A program made the position numbers and the translations under genes. Source: Azorhizobium doebereinerae UFLA1-100 (GTDB lineage: Bacteria > Pseudomonadota > Alphaproteobacteria > Rhizobiales > Xanthobacteraceae). From it: a stretch of DNA of 47,516 nucleotides. The stretch's first letter is position 1. Each line of letters begins with the position of its first letter. The notes under the pieces were generated by a model. The model had not been told where the DNA came from. It worked only from the letters and a program-made list of their open reading frames with translations, and searched no databases. Below are positions 27,238 through 35,636 of this stretch, piece by piece. The DNA lies in assembly GCF_000473085.1 (NCBI RefSeq), contig NZ_AXBA01000039.1, positions 1 through 47,516 on the forward strand, read 5' to 3'.

Positions 27238-28252
27238 GCGAATCTCATTAGCGCGGGGCCGGCTTCGACCCTGACGGTGACTATGGGGCTATTTTGATCC
27301 TTCGCCCCGCGGGTGCAAGACAGACGCAGAGGCTCCGAGAAACGCAACTCAGCGTCGGAGGCGTCCGTTGCGGGCCGAAAGGGGTATTCTGCAGCCGGAT
27401 CGCAGGCACAAAAAGCCCTACCGCTGGCCCAAGCCGATCGTGGGACCAGTGAGGGGCCACTCCCTGTGAATGCCCTAGCCGGGCCAGTACCGCCGCCCGG
27501 AGCGAATGGGCGGGGATCAGCGGGGCGCTGTGGCTGCGCCCCATCTTCGGAACCGCCTGATGATCTGCGGTCCTCGATTCATCCCGGCAATTAAGCTAGA
27601 CACCGGAATGGCGACCGAAACCGGGATAGACGGCATGACCCAATTGCGCTTCGCCCATTCACCGCACCGGGTGCCGTGATGTGGAGGGCGCCGCCGATCA
27701 TTTTAGGACTAGCAGCCCGCCACCGATGTCGCTGATCTGCATCCATATCAGGCTATCGTCCGTGGACGACCGCCAATTGATGAACCGGGGCGCGAGTCAC
27801 GCCTCAGCGACCCATGAGCAGAGAATGCCGAGGATCAACTGCGACGCCCGGCCGTTCGGCGGCGGGCCAGGAGGTCGTAGGGGGGGAGGGCATGCTATAG
27901 GCCGCGAGGGTCGCAAACGAGAGCACGCGCCGCTATCGCGCACCTCGTGCATGCCCGGGCGGCGCTCACGCTCTGCGATCCACTGCGCCAGCGGCATCCC
28001 CTTCGGTCCAGACGAAGGCGCCGTCTTGCCGGTCTGTCCCTTGTAGGTGGCGACGAGTGCGGTGTCGGTTTTAGCGCCATAGGTCCTTGGCCACAGGATC
28101 TTCTGGCCGGAGACCCGTTGCCCGCAACAGGATCGATGTCCGCTTGCCAAGGAATTCTGCTGCCGGCCAATACCGGACGTGCAGGGGAGGTCTGCTTCTG
28201 GCGCGAAGCGGTCGTTCGCAACGGCGTGCCGGGCTGGCCGCTATTCCCCCTC
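27238..28252. other. About 1 kb without a convincing gene, probably decayed accessory DNA
   Basis: Several short frames occur on both strands, none with a Shine-Dalgarno site, consistent codon use or recognisable motif. Some stretches look like coding remnants in shifting frames, for example LVATYKGQTGKTAPSSGPKG on the minus strand near 27990-28060 and KLDTGMATETGIDGMTQLRF on the plus strand near 27593-27655. No tRNA, terminal inverted repeat or attachment site could be made out. The segment separates the SEC-C gene from the end of the DEXH helicase gene. Confidence 0.5.
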
Positions 28253-30853
28253 TCACCCCATCGCCTCCCGCACCAGGTCCTCCTCCGCTTCCGCCAGTAG
28301 GGCCTCGTGTGTGTCCGGCCCGCCCACCGTCTCCCGCCCGATCTCCAGCAGCACCGGCACGGAGAGCGGCGAGACGTGCTCCAGCGGCTGGTGGATGATG
28401 TGGCCCCTGATACGGGCCAGCATGTCGGAGAGGCGGCGCACGTCGAGCAGGCCGGTGGCGGCGTCGGCGCGGGCGGCGCGCAGCAGAACGTGGTCCGGCT
28501 CGTGCCGGCGCAGCACGTCATAGACGAGGTCGGTGGAGATGGTGACCTGCCGGCCGGTCTTCTCCGTGCCGGGAAAGCGCCGCTCGATCAGGCCGGCGAT
28601 CACCGCGCAGGAGCGGAAGGTGCGCTTCATCAAGGCCGATTCCGCCAACCAGGCTTCCAGGTCGTCGCCCAGCATGTCGGCGTCGAACAGGTCGGCCAGC
28701 GACAGCCGGCCGTCGCTCACCGCCGCGCCCATGTCGCCGGCGCCGTAGATGGCGAGGGCATAGTCATTGGCGACGAAGCCCAGCGGCTTCAGCCGCGCCC
28801 GTTCCAGGCGGCGCGTCAGCAGCATGCCCAGGGTCTGGTGGGCAAGGCGCCCCTCGAAGGAATAGGCCACCATGTAGAAGCGCCCGGCGCGGGCGAAGGT
28901 CTCCACCAGCAGTTCCGTGCGCCCCGGCAGGCGCGAGCGGGCCTGCTGCAATTCCAGCCATTCGCGCACCTGCGGCGGCAGCGCGGCCCAGCGGGCCGGG
29001 GCGGCGATGAGCGCGCGCACCCCCGCCGCCAGGAAGGTGGAGAGCGGGAACTTGCCACCCTGGTAGGAGGGCACGCGCGGCTCGGTGGCCGAGGAGCGCG
29101 AGACATAGACCTGGTCCTCTACCAGCGTCTCGTAGCGCAGGATCTCGCCGGCGAAGACGAAGGTGTCGCCCGGCACCAGGGTCTCGATGAAATATTCCTC
29201 CACCTCGCCCAGCATCCGCCCGCCGAAGCGCGGCCGCCCGGCGGGGCCGCCCTTGGCCGCGCCGCGCGCCGAGACGAGGCGGACCTTGAGCATGGTGGAT
29301 TCGACGATGGTGCCGACGTTCAGCCGGTAGGTCTGGGCGATCTGCGGATTGGCCACGCGCCACAGCCCGTCCTTGGTGCGGCGGATCTTGGCGAAGCGCT
29401 CATAGGCGCGCAGCGCGTAGCCGCCGGTGGCGACGAAATCCAGCACGGCGTCGAAGTCGGAGCGGGGGAGGGCGCGATAGGGTGCGGCGGTCACCACCTC
29501 CGCATAGAGCGCGTCGGCCGCGAACGGCGCGGCGCAGGCGCTGCCGAGCACATGCTGGGCCAGCACGTCCAGCGCGCCTTGCCGCTCGGGCGGGGTGTCC
29601 TGAGCCCCCGCCGCCACCGCCTCCAGCGCGGCGCGGCATTCCAGCACCTCGAACCTGTTGGCCGGCACCAGCACGGCGTGGGAGCTTTCGTCCAGCCGGT
29701 GGTTGGCGCGGCCGATGCGCTGCATCAGGCGGGAGGCGCCCTTGGGCGCGCCCACGTTGATCACCTGATCCACGTCGCCCCAGTCGATGCCCAGGTCCAG
29801 CGAGGAGGTGCAGACCACGCCCTTGAGCCGGCCGGCGGCCATGGCCGCCTCCACCTTGCGCCGCTGCTCCACGTCCAGCGAGCCGTGGTGGAGCGCGATG
29901 GGCAGGTTGTCGTCATTGATGCGCCAGAGCTCCTGGAACAGCATTTCCGCCTGCCAGCGGGTGTTGACGAAGACGAGGCTGGTGCGGTGGCTGGCGATGA
30001 GGGCGTAGATTTCGGCGAGCGCATGCAGCGCCGTGTGGCTGGCCCAGGGCATGCGGGCCTTGGTCTCCAGCATGGAGAGGTCCGGCGCCGCGCCGCCCCG
30101 CGCCACCACGAGGTCGGCCAGGGTCTGTTTCTTCGGCAGGCCCTGGCCCTGCGCCACCAGATAGCGGCGCAGGTCGTCCGGCTCGGCCACGGTGGCGGAC
30201 AGGCCGACGCTCTGGAGGCCGGGGGCGATGCTGCGCAGGCGGGCGAGCGCGAGCGCCAGCAGGTCGCCGCGCTTGGAGGTGACGAGCGCGTGCAGTTCGT
30301 CCAGCACCACGCGCTTGAGGCCGCTGAACAGGAAGTCCGCGTCCTTCGAGGCCAGCAGCAGGGCGATCTGCTCGGGCGTGGTGAGCAATATGTCCGGCGG
30401 GTCGCGGCGCTGGCGCTGGCGGCGGGAGGCGGAGGTGTCGCCGGTGCGGGTCTCGACGCGGATCGGCAGGCCCATCTCGGTGATGGGCGCCTCCAGGTTG
30501 CGGGCGATGTCCACCGCCAGCGCCTTCAGCGGCGAGATGTAGAGCGTGTGCAGCGGCGAGGTGCGCGGCGGCGGCTCGCGGCCGGCGGGGGCCGCCGCCT
30601 CGGCCTTCCTGGCCTTCGCGCGCGCCTTGCGGGCCTCCGGGCCGCGCGCCTCGCTCAGCTCCACCAGCGTGGGCAGGAAGCCGGCCAGCGTCTTGCCGGC
30701 GCCGGTGGGGGCGATGAGCAGGGTTGAGCGGCCGGCGCGGGCGGCGGCCACCAGGTCGAGCTGGTGCCGGCGCGGCAGCCAGCCGCGGGCGGCGAACCAG
30801 CGCTGGAAGACATCGGGAAGGGCGTCGGCGCGCCGCTGCTTCAGGGTGGACAC
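28253..30853 (-). CDS. Ligase-associated DNA-damage-response DEXH-box helicase
   Basis: This is an 866-residue Lhr-core-type superfamily 2 helicase. Walker A is APTGAGKT (residues 48-55), the DEXH box is DELH (185-188), motif III is GLSATV, and the second RecA domain has TSSLDLGIDWGDVDQVINVG with RIGRANHR. The Lhr-type winged-helix and C-terminal domains follow (FGGRMLGEVEEYFIETLVPGDTF, FAGEILRYE). The family is named for its genomic link to an ATP-dependent DNA ligase, an exonuclease and PdeM. PdeM is 7 kb downstream on the same strand (20623-21324); the other partners are not seen. The start MSTLKQRRADALP is preceded by GGGGGCG. Confidence 0.92.
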   Translation of the reverse strand: MSTLKQRRADALPDVFQRWFAARGWLPRRHQLDLVAAARAGRSTLLIAPTGAGKTLAGFLPTLVELSEARGPEARKARAKARKAEAAAPAGREPPPRTSPLHTLYISPLKALAVDIARNLEAPITEMGLPIRVETRTGDTSASRRQRQRRDPPDILLTTPEQIALLLASKDADFLFSGLKRVVLDELHALVTSKRGDLLALALARLRSIAPGLQSVGLSATVAEPDDLRRYLVAQGQGLPKKQTLADLVVARGGAAPDLSMLETKARMPWASHTALHALAEIYALIASHRTSLVFVNTRWQAEMLFQELWRINDDNLPIALHHGSLDVEQRRKVEAAMAAGRLKGVVCTSSLDLGIDWGDVDQVINVGAPKGASRLMQRIGRANHRLDESSHAVLVPANRFEVLECRAALEAVAAGAQDTPPERQGALDVLAQHVLGSACAAPFAADALYAEVVTAAPYRALPRSDFDAVLDFVATGGYALRAYERFAKIRRTKDGLWRVANPQIAQTYRLNVGTIVESTMLKVRLVSARGAAKGGPAGRPRFGGRMLGEVEEYFIETLVPGDTFVFAGEILRYETLVEDQVYVSRSSATEPRVPSYQGGKFPLSTFLAAGVRALIAAPARWAALPPQVREWLELQQARSRLPGRTELLVETFARAGRFYMVAYSFEGRLAHQTLGMLLTRRLERARLKPLGFVANDYALAIYGAGDMGAAVSDGRLSLADLFDADMLGDDLEAWLAESALMKRTFRSCAVIAGLIERRFPGTEKTGRQVTISTDLVYDVLRRHEPDHVLLRAARADAATGLLDVRRLSDMLARIRGHIIHQPLEHVSPLSVPVLLEIGRETVGGPDTHEALLAEAEEDLVREAMG

Positions 30854-30939
30854 GCCCCCTAAGATAGGGACGCCGCCGCGCCCGCGCGAGCGGGCACGGC
30901 GTTTATCGCGCGGCGTTTATCGGTCGCGTCGGCCGCGGG

Positions 30940-31545
30940 TCACGGCAGCGCGTTGAAGCTGACCGCCTCCACATAGGTGATCTGGCAGAGGTCGCCGATG
31001 TTCACCTGGGCGAGGTCGGCCAGCACCTTGGGGTCCGCCGCCTTGATGGTGCGGACATAGCCGTCCGGGCCCTCGAAGCTGAGCGTGCCGTTCACCTTGT
31101 CGATGTTCACCAGGATGGTGGTGATGGTGACGCGGCGCACGCCGAAGCCTTCCGGCCAGCCGGGCAGGCCGTCATTGAGGCCGACCTCGTTCACCACCTC
31201 GCCGGGCGTGCCCTGGCGCGCCTTGCCGAGCGCGGTGACGAGGCCGGGGACGAGGCGGATGATGATGCTCTCGCCGTTGCGCAGCAGGGAGAGGTCGCCG
31301 ACGATCAGCGGCGCGCGCACGGCCCAGCGCTTGCCGTTCGGGGTCTCCAGCACGACGCGGCGGGTGGCCGGGTTGGCGCTCACCACCTTGGCGCGATAGG
31401 TCAGCACGTTCACCGGCCCGACGCCGGGCAACACGAACACGGTGGGCGTGCCCGGGAAGATCTGGGCGGCGGCGGGAACGGCGAAGCTGGCGAGGGCGCC
31501 GGCGCCCAGCAGAAGGGCGGCGCGGCGCGAGAAGACGTCGGACAT
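30940..31545 (-). CDS. Secreted hypothetical protein with Tat-like signal
   Basis: This is a 201-residue protein. MSDVFSRRAALLLGAGALAS and the following AVPAAAQ form a signal peptide with a twin-arginine-like SRRAALL, so export through Tat in a folded state is plausible. The mature part is beta-rich: VLTYRAKVVSANPATRRVVL, TITTILVNIDKVNGTLSFEG, then VEAVSFNALP at the end. I recognise no family with known function; the alternation suggests a small beta-barrel or OB-like fold. The ATG at 31545 was chosen to begin the signal; a much longer frame extends upstream without support. It is divergent from the OlsB-like gene. Confidence 0.78.
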   Translation of the reverse strand: MSDVFSRRAALLLGAGALASFAVPAAAQIFPGTPTVFVLPGVGPVNVLTYRAKVVSANPATRRVVLETPNGKRWAVRAPLIVGDLSLLRNGESIIIRLVPGLVTALGKARQGTPGEVVNEVGLNDGLPGWPEGFGVRRVTITTILVNIDKVNGTLSFEGPDGYVRTIKAADPKVLADLAQVNIGDLCQITYVEAVSFNALP

Positions 31546-32000
31546 GAGGAACCCCCGTTCGAAGCCGGACGCCACGCGCCCGGCGAATGGGTGCCGCAAC
31601 CATGGAAGGCATCGCCCCTCGCGCCTCCCCGGCCGGGCGTCGCCGCGCGAATCAGTGGCAAGCCATTGATCCATCACGACAAGCGCCGCTCGGGCACGGC
31701 CGGGGACTGAGTGTCCCGACCGTGCCGGCTCTAACATGGTGCCGCCGCCGCCCGCAACCGCCGATGGGCGCCCCGGACCGGGCCGGGCATTGTCACAATG
31801 CTTTCCGAAAACTATGGTGAAGGTGTCGTTCACGGAACATCCGGCATGGGCGGAATGCGGAAAGCCGCAGCCGCCGGTGCCTGTCCGATCCGTCCGGCCT
31901 GCCGGATGGCGGGGGCGCAGGATGAGGGCGGCGCGGTCGCGCGCATCGTGCCGGCCCGCGCCGGCCCGGCCCCGGGACCGGCAGTGGGAGGGGCGGTGTG
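31546..32000. other. 455-bp divergent intergenic region
   Basis: This gap lies between the secreted protein gene and the acyltransferase gene. It contains an imperfect hairpin (GGCACGG and CGGGGAC at 31693-31707 pairing with GTCCCG and CCGTGCC at 31713-31726). A short plus-strand frame from 31798 is poor in quality and is not called. Promoters for both genes should lie here, but I cannot place -35/-10 boxes with confidence. Confidence 0.45.
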
Positions 32001-33194
32001 ATGAAGCGCGACCTGACGAAGCCCGAGGCGGACGACGCGGCGGCATTCAGCCTGCCGGCCCTGTTCGGCAGGGGCATGGACGCGGCCAAGGAAGGCTTCG
32101 CCAAGTTCCCCGGCCCGTTCTTCCCGAGCCCCCTGTTCCCCGGCGCGTTCGGGAAGGACCTGTTCGCCAAGGATCTCCCCATAGCCGACCTCCCCACAGG
32201 GGACCTTCCCGCAGGCGACCTCATCACGAAGGATCCGGGCCTGTCGGTGAAGGGCCCGCGGCCCGAGGCCGGCAAGCCCATCTTCTTCCCCGGCGCGCTG
32301 CCGGCGGCCTCGCAGAAGCTGGTGACCGATTTCCGCGCCTATAGCGGCATCCGCCACCGCGAGGCGGTGCCGTTCGGCGAGCCGGTGGTGCTCGGCCGCC
32401 TCGGCGCGCTGGAAGTGCGCCTCGCCCGCACGGCGGGCGACGTGCGCCGCGCCCAGCGCCTGCGCTACAAGGTGTTCTACGAGGAGATGTCGGCGGTGCC
32501 GGACACCCCCTCGCGCCTCGCCCGGCGGGATTTCGATGCCTTCGACGCGGTGTGCGAGCACATCCTTGTGCTCGACCACGACGCCGGCAAGATCGTGCTA
32601 GGTCGCCGGAAGCCCAAGGTGGTGGGCACCTATCGCCTGCTGCGCCAGGAGGTGGCGAACCGCCACGGCGGCTTCTACACCGCCAGCGAGTTCGACGTGG
32701 GCCGGGTGGTGGACGGCCACCCGAGCCTGAAGTTCCTGGAGCTGGGCCGCTCCTGCGTGCTCAAGCCCTACCGCAACAAGCGCACGGTGGAGCTGCTCTG
32801 GCACGGCATCTGGACCTATGTGCTGCGCAACAAGATCGACGCCATGCTGGGCTGCGCCAGCCTGGAGGGCACCGACCCGGACGCTTTGGCGCTGCCGCTG
32901 TCCTTCCTGCACCACAATGCGCTGGCCCCGGAGGAGTGGCGCGGCCGCGCCCTGCCGAGCCGCTATGTGGAGATGAACCGCATGCCGGCGGAGGCCATCA
33001 GCCCCAAGGCGGCGCTGCAATCGCTGCCGCCGCTGGTGAAGGGCTATCTGCGCCTCGGCGGCTTCGTCGGCGAGGGCGCGGTGACCGACCACCAGTTCGG
33101 CACCACGGACGTGCTGGTGGTGCTGCCGGTCTCGGTCATCTCGCCGCGCTACGTGGAGCATTTCGGCCCCACCGCCAACCGCCACGCCATCTGA
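32001..33194 (+). CDS. GNAT-fold N-acyltransferase, OlsB-like (ornithine lipid or hemolysin-type)
   Basis: This is a 397-residue protein. Residues ~130-370 match the OlsB/acyl-homoserine-lactone-synthase-like acetyltransferase superfamily: LEVRLARTAGDVRRAQRLRY followed by KVFYEEM, VGTYRLLRQEVA, FYTASEFDVG, FLELGRSCVLKPYRNKRTVE and LFGCASLEGTDP-like MLGCASLEGTDPD. OlsB transfers a 3-hydroxyacyl chain from ACP to ornithine, the first step of ornithine lipid synthesis. The partner acyltransferase OlsA is not in the window. An unusual ~110-residue N-terminal extension has Phe/Pro blocks and DLP repeats (IADLPTGDLPAGDL). The ATG at 32001 is preceded by GGGAGGGG; a GTG at 31998 adjoins it. Confidence 0.85.
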   Translation: MKRDLTKPEADDAAAFSLPALFGRGMDAAKEGFAKFPGPFFPSPLFPGAFGKDLFAKDLPIADLPTGDLPAGDLITKDPGLSVKGPRPEAGKPIFFPGALPAASQKLVTDFRAYSGIRHREAVPFGEPVVLGRLGALEVRLARTAGDVRRAQRLRYKVFYEEMSAVPDTPSRLARRDFDAFDAVCEHILVLDHDAGKIVLGRRKPKVVGTYRLLRQEVANRHGGFYTASEFDVGRVVDGHPSLKFLELGRSCVLKPYRNKRTVELLWHGIWTYVLRNKIDAMLGCASLEGTDPDALALPLSFLHHNALAPEEWRGRALPSRYVEMNRMPAEAISPKAALQSLPPLVKGYLRLGGFVGEGAVTDHQFGTTDVLVVLPVSVISPRYVEHFGPTANRHAI

Positions 33195-33239
33195 GCGGGC
33201 CCGCGCTCCGGTCCCCCGCGCTCCGTCCCCGGCGGCGGC

Positions 33240-33683
33240 TCACGCCTGCGGCGGGGCCCAGTCGGGCGGGGCGAGCTGGAAGCCGGAGAACAGGAAGGCC
33301 GGGGCCACGGTGCAGCCCACCAGCGTCCAGGCGCCCAGCGTCTCCGCCGACTGCCAGACGAAGGGCGGCACCACGCCCTGCGGCTCCTGGCCGGCGCCGA
33401 GGTCGGTGCCGAGCGTCAGCGTGCGGGCCGGCTCGCCTTCCGGCGCGATGCGCAGGGCCAGCGGCGCGCCGGCGTAATGGTGCCAGGTCTCGCTGGCGTC
33501 CACCCGGTGCCAGTGCGAGCATTCACCGGCCTGGAGCAGGAAATAGATCGCGGTGGAAGCCGCGCGGGTGCCCTCGGGGGCCATGTCGCGGAAGGTCTCG
33601 CGATAATGCCCGCCCTCGGGATGGGGCAGGAGATCGAGCCGCGCGATCACCTGCGCGGCGGAGAGGGTGGAGAGATCAGCCAT
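33240..33683 (-). CDS. Cupin-fold DUF985 protein
   Basis: This is a 147-residue protein with DUF985 blocks: LLPHPEGGHYRETFRD, STAIYFLLQAGECSHWHRVD, ASETWHHYAGAPL, VPPFVWQSAETLGAW and VGCTVAPAFLFSGFQLA. These form a small beta-barrel cupin. The His and Glu residues (H48-like in SHWH, E in SETWHHY) could bind a metal. The catalytic role of this family is not established. It lies between the OlsB-like gene and gloB. Confidence 0.9.
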   Translation of the reverse strand: MADLSTLSAAQVIARLDLLPHPEGGHYRETFRDMAPEGTRAASTAIYFLLQAGECSHWHRVDASETWHHYAGAPLALRIAPEGEPARTLTLGTDLGAGQEPQGVVPPFVWQSAETLGAWTLVGCTVAPAFLFSGFQLAPPDWAPPQA

Positions 33684-33793
33684 CGCAATGCACTCTTGAA
33701 CGGGTGTGGCCCGGAACGCGACGGCTCCGGACCGCCCCGGTTATGACCGGCGCCGCCTTAAGAAGACATGGCCAGCCTCCGAAAAGATGGCTA

Positions 33794-33841
33794 GCCCTTG
33801 AAAAAGTTGCCCCTTGAAGACGTCACCCCTTGAAGACGTTC
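33794..33841 (-). repeat. Three 16-bp tandem units at the gloB 3' end
   Basis: On the gloB strand, GAACGTCTTCAAGGGG is followed by TGACGTCTTCAAGGGG and CAACTTTTTCAAGGGC, then TAG. The first unit encodes the last residues of GloB and the stop TGA opens the second. Further related but looser copies (ATGGCCAGCC, ATGGCTAGCC) lie at 33767-33797. Confidence 0.75.
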
Positions 33842-34596
33842 TTGCGGGCGCGCAGCTCGGTGAAGACGGCGGCGGGGTCCGCCCCGGCGAGGCCCATGCG
33901 CTCGGCCATGTCCGGATCGTCCGCCCGCAGGAAGGGATTGGTCAGGCGCTCGTCGCCGAGCAGCGCGGGAATGGTCGGCTTGCCCTCCCGCCGCGCGCTC
34001 TCCGCATCGGCGACGCGGGCGCGCAGGGCGCCGTTGTCGGGATCGACGCTCAGCGCGAAATGGCCGTTGGCGACGGTGTATTCGTGCCCGCAGTAAAGCG
34101 CGTAGTCGTCCGGCAGGGTGCGCAGGCGCTGGAGCGAATGCCACAGTACCGGCGGATCGCACTCGATGGGCCGGCCGCAGCCGAGCACGAACAGCGTGTC
34201 GCCGGCGAACAGCAGGCGCTCCTCGGCGAACACATAGACCACGTGCCCGGCGGTGTGGCCCGGCGTCTCCATGACGCGGCCGATGAGCGAGCCCACCGCC
34301 ACCGGGTCGCCGTCCACCACCTGGACATCGATGCCGGGGATGCCGGCGGCCTCGGCCTTCGGCCCCACGACGATCGCGCCGTACTGCGCTTTGAGCGCCA
34401 GCACGCCGTCCACATGGTCGCTATGGTGGTGGGTGACGAGGATGTGGGTGAGGTCCCACCCCTCCAGCTCCAGCGCGTCCATCACCGGGCCGGGCTCGGG
34501 CACGTCCACCACGGCGGTGGCCTCGGTGAGCGGATCGTGCAGCAGCACCGCGTAATTGTCGCTCAGGCACGGAATGACGCGGATATCCAGCGGCAT
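33823..34596 (-). CDS. gloB: Hydroxyacylglutathione hydrolase (glyoxalase II)
   Basis: This is a 257-residue metallo-beta-lactamase-fold enzyme that releases D-lactate and glutathione from S-lactoylglutathione. The metal motif THHHSDH (residues 55-61) is followed by GHTAGHVVY, LLFAGDTLFVLGCGRP and the substrate-site CGHEYTVANGHFAL. The C-terminal glyoxalase II domain (LLGDERLTNPFLRADDP) is present and complete. Its last codons are repeated in tandem after the stop. It is divergent from a methyltransferase gene across 162 bases. The released D-lactate is not a known substrate of LutABC (L-lactate), so no pathway link is claimed. Confidence 0.96.
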   Translation of the reverse strand: MPLDIRVIPCLSDNYAVLLHDPLTEATAVVDVPEPGPVMDALELEGWDLTHILVTHHHSDHVDGVLALKAQYGAIVVGPKAEAAGIPGIDVQVVDGDPVAVGSLIGRVMETPGHTAGHVVYVFAEERLLFAGDTLFVLGCGRPIECDPPVLWHSLQRLRTLPDDYALYCGHEYTVANGHFALSVDPDNGALRARVADAESARREGKPTIPALLGDERLTNPFLRADDPDMAERMGLAGADPAAVFTELRARKNVFKG

Positions 34597-34758
34597 GGAA
34601 CGATCCTCCTGGGGCGGGCAGGCTGGGGCGGCAGGTCACATTGAGTAGCACGCCCGCGTCCGCAAACCATCCCGCTTCGCGTCGCATCCGGGTGCGGCGG
34701 ATGCATGGCTTCCGCTCGATCCGGCCGGCTCTGCTATAAGGGAGGCGAGGAGAGCGAG

Positions 34759-35490
34759 ATGTTCCTGGACGTGGTGGATCTGCGCAGCTTTTACGCCCAG
34801 CCGCTCGGCGTGGTGACGCGCCGCCTGATCGGCCGGGCGGTGCGGGCGCGCTTCGACGACGTGCGCGGCCTCTCGGTTCTCGGGCTCGGCTATGCCACGC
34901 CCTATCTCGGCGTGTTCCGCGAGGAGGCGGAGCGCTGCATCGCCGTCATGCCCGCCGCCCAGGGCGTGGTGCGCTGGCCCTCCGCCGCGCCGACGCTGGC
35001 CGCCTTGTCCGACGAGATGGAACTGCCCCTGCCCAATTCCTCCATGGACCGGGTCGTGGCGGTGCACCTGCTGGAGATGACGCCGGACGCCGCCGGGGTG
35101 CTGCGCGAGGTGTGGCGGGTGCTGGCGCCGGGCGGGCGGCTGCTGGCCATCGTGCCGAACCGGCGCAGCGTGTGGTCGCGCTTCGACACCACGCCGTTCG
35201 GCAACGGCTCGCCCTTCTCGCGCGGGCAGGTGGTGCGGCTTTTGCGCGAGGCGCTGTTCACGCCGGTGGGCTGGGGCGAGGCGCTCTATGTGCCGCCGAT
35301 CTCCAGCAAATGGCTGCTGCGCACGGCGATCCCGTGGGAGCGGGTGGGCGGGCGCCTGTCGCTGCCGTTCGCCGGGGTGCATGTGGTGGAGGCCACCAAG
35401 CAGCTCTACCGCCCGGCGCCCTTGCGGCGCGCCCGCCTCGTCGCGCCGTCGCTGGAACCCGGCTTCGTGCCGGCGCTGCCGACGGGGTGA
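34759..35490 (+). CDS. Class I SAM-dependent methyltransferase
   Basis: This is a 243-residue protein with a Rossmann-like methyltransferase fold. VLGLGYATPYLG takes the place of the glycine-rich SAM loop, and DRVVAVHLLEMTPDAAGVLR then EVWRVLAPGGRLLAIVPNRR form the classical post-motif region. The glycine loop is less canonical than usual, so SAM binding is likely but not certain. The substrate is unknown. TATAAG at 34735-34740 may be the -10 of its promoter, and AGGCGAGGAGAG lies ahead of the ATG. It is followed by a rho-independent terminator and then accessory DNA. Confidence 0.88.
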   Translation: MFLDVVDLRSFYAQPLGVVTRRLIGRAVRARFDDVRGLSVLGLGYATPYLGVFREEAERCIAVMPAAQGVVRWPSAAPTLAALSDEMELPLPNSSMDRVVAVHLLEMTPDAAGVLREVWRVLAPGGRLLAIVPNRRSVWSRFDTTPFGNGSPFSRGQVVRLLREALFTPVGWGEALYVPPISSKWLLRTAIPWERVGGRLSLPFAGVHVVEATKQLYRPAPLRRARLVAPSLEPGFVPALPTG

Positions 35491-35518
35491 ATGGCAGGGC
35501 GGGCACGGTTCAAACAAA

Positions 35519-35542
35519 AAGGGCGCTCAAAAGAGCGCCCTT
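35519..35542 (+). terminator. Rho-independent terminator after the methyltransferase gene
   Basis: AAGGGCGCTC-AAAA-GAGCGCCCTT is a perfect 10-bp stem with a four-base loop, 28 bases after the stop. A-rich sequence before and T residues at its 3' edge make it usable in both directions. Confidence 0.8.
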
Positions 35543-35636
35543 CAATGAGTAAGCCGAGGATTCGTCCGCCGAAGCAACTGCCAATCTAGTCTCGACTTTT
35601 CAGCTACAATAATAGCTGGATGGGGGGAAACGGTCA

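Noticed and set aside
27258-27600. A GGGGCCGGCTTCGACC start reminiscent of tmRNA and of an island attachment site
   Set aside because: No tag-peptide reading frame, no tRNA-like acceptor pairing and no second copy of the end were found.
27797-28150. A 117-codon minus-strand frame next to the helicase end
   Set aside because: Only a short central stretch looks protein-like, with no start signal; judged a remnant.
28307-30727. An 806-codon plus-strand frame opposite the DEXH helicase
   Set aside because: Shadow of the helicase; composition is repetitive and without motifs.
31798-32001. A 67-codon frame upstream of the OlsB-like gene
   Set aside because: Poor composition after the first residues and no ribosome-binding site.
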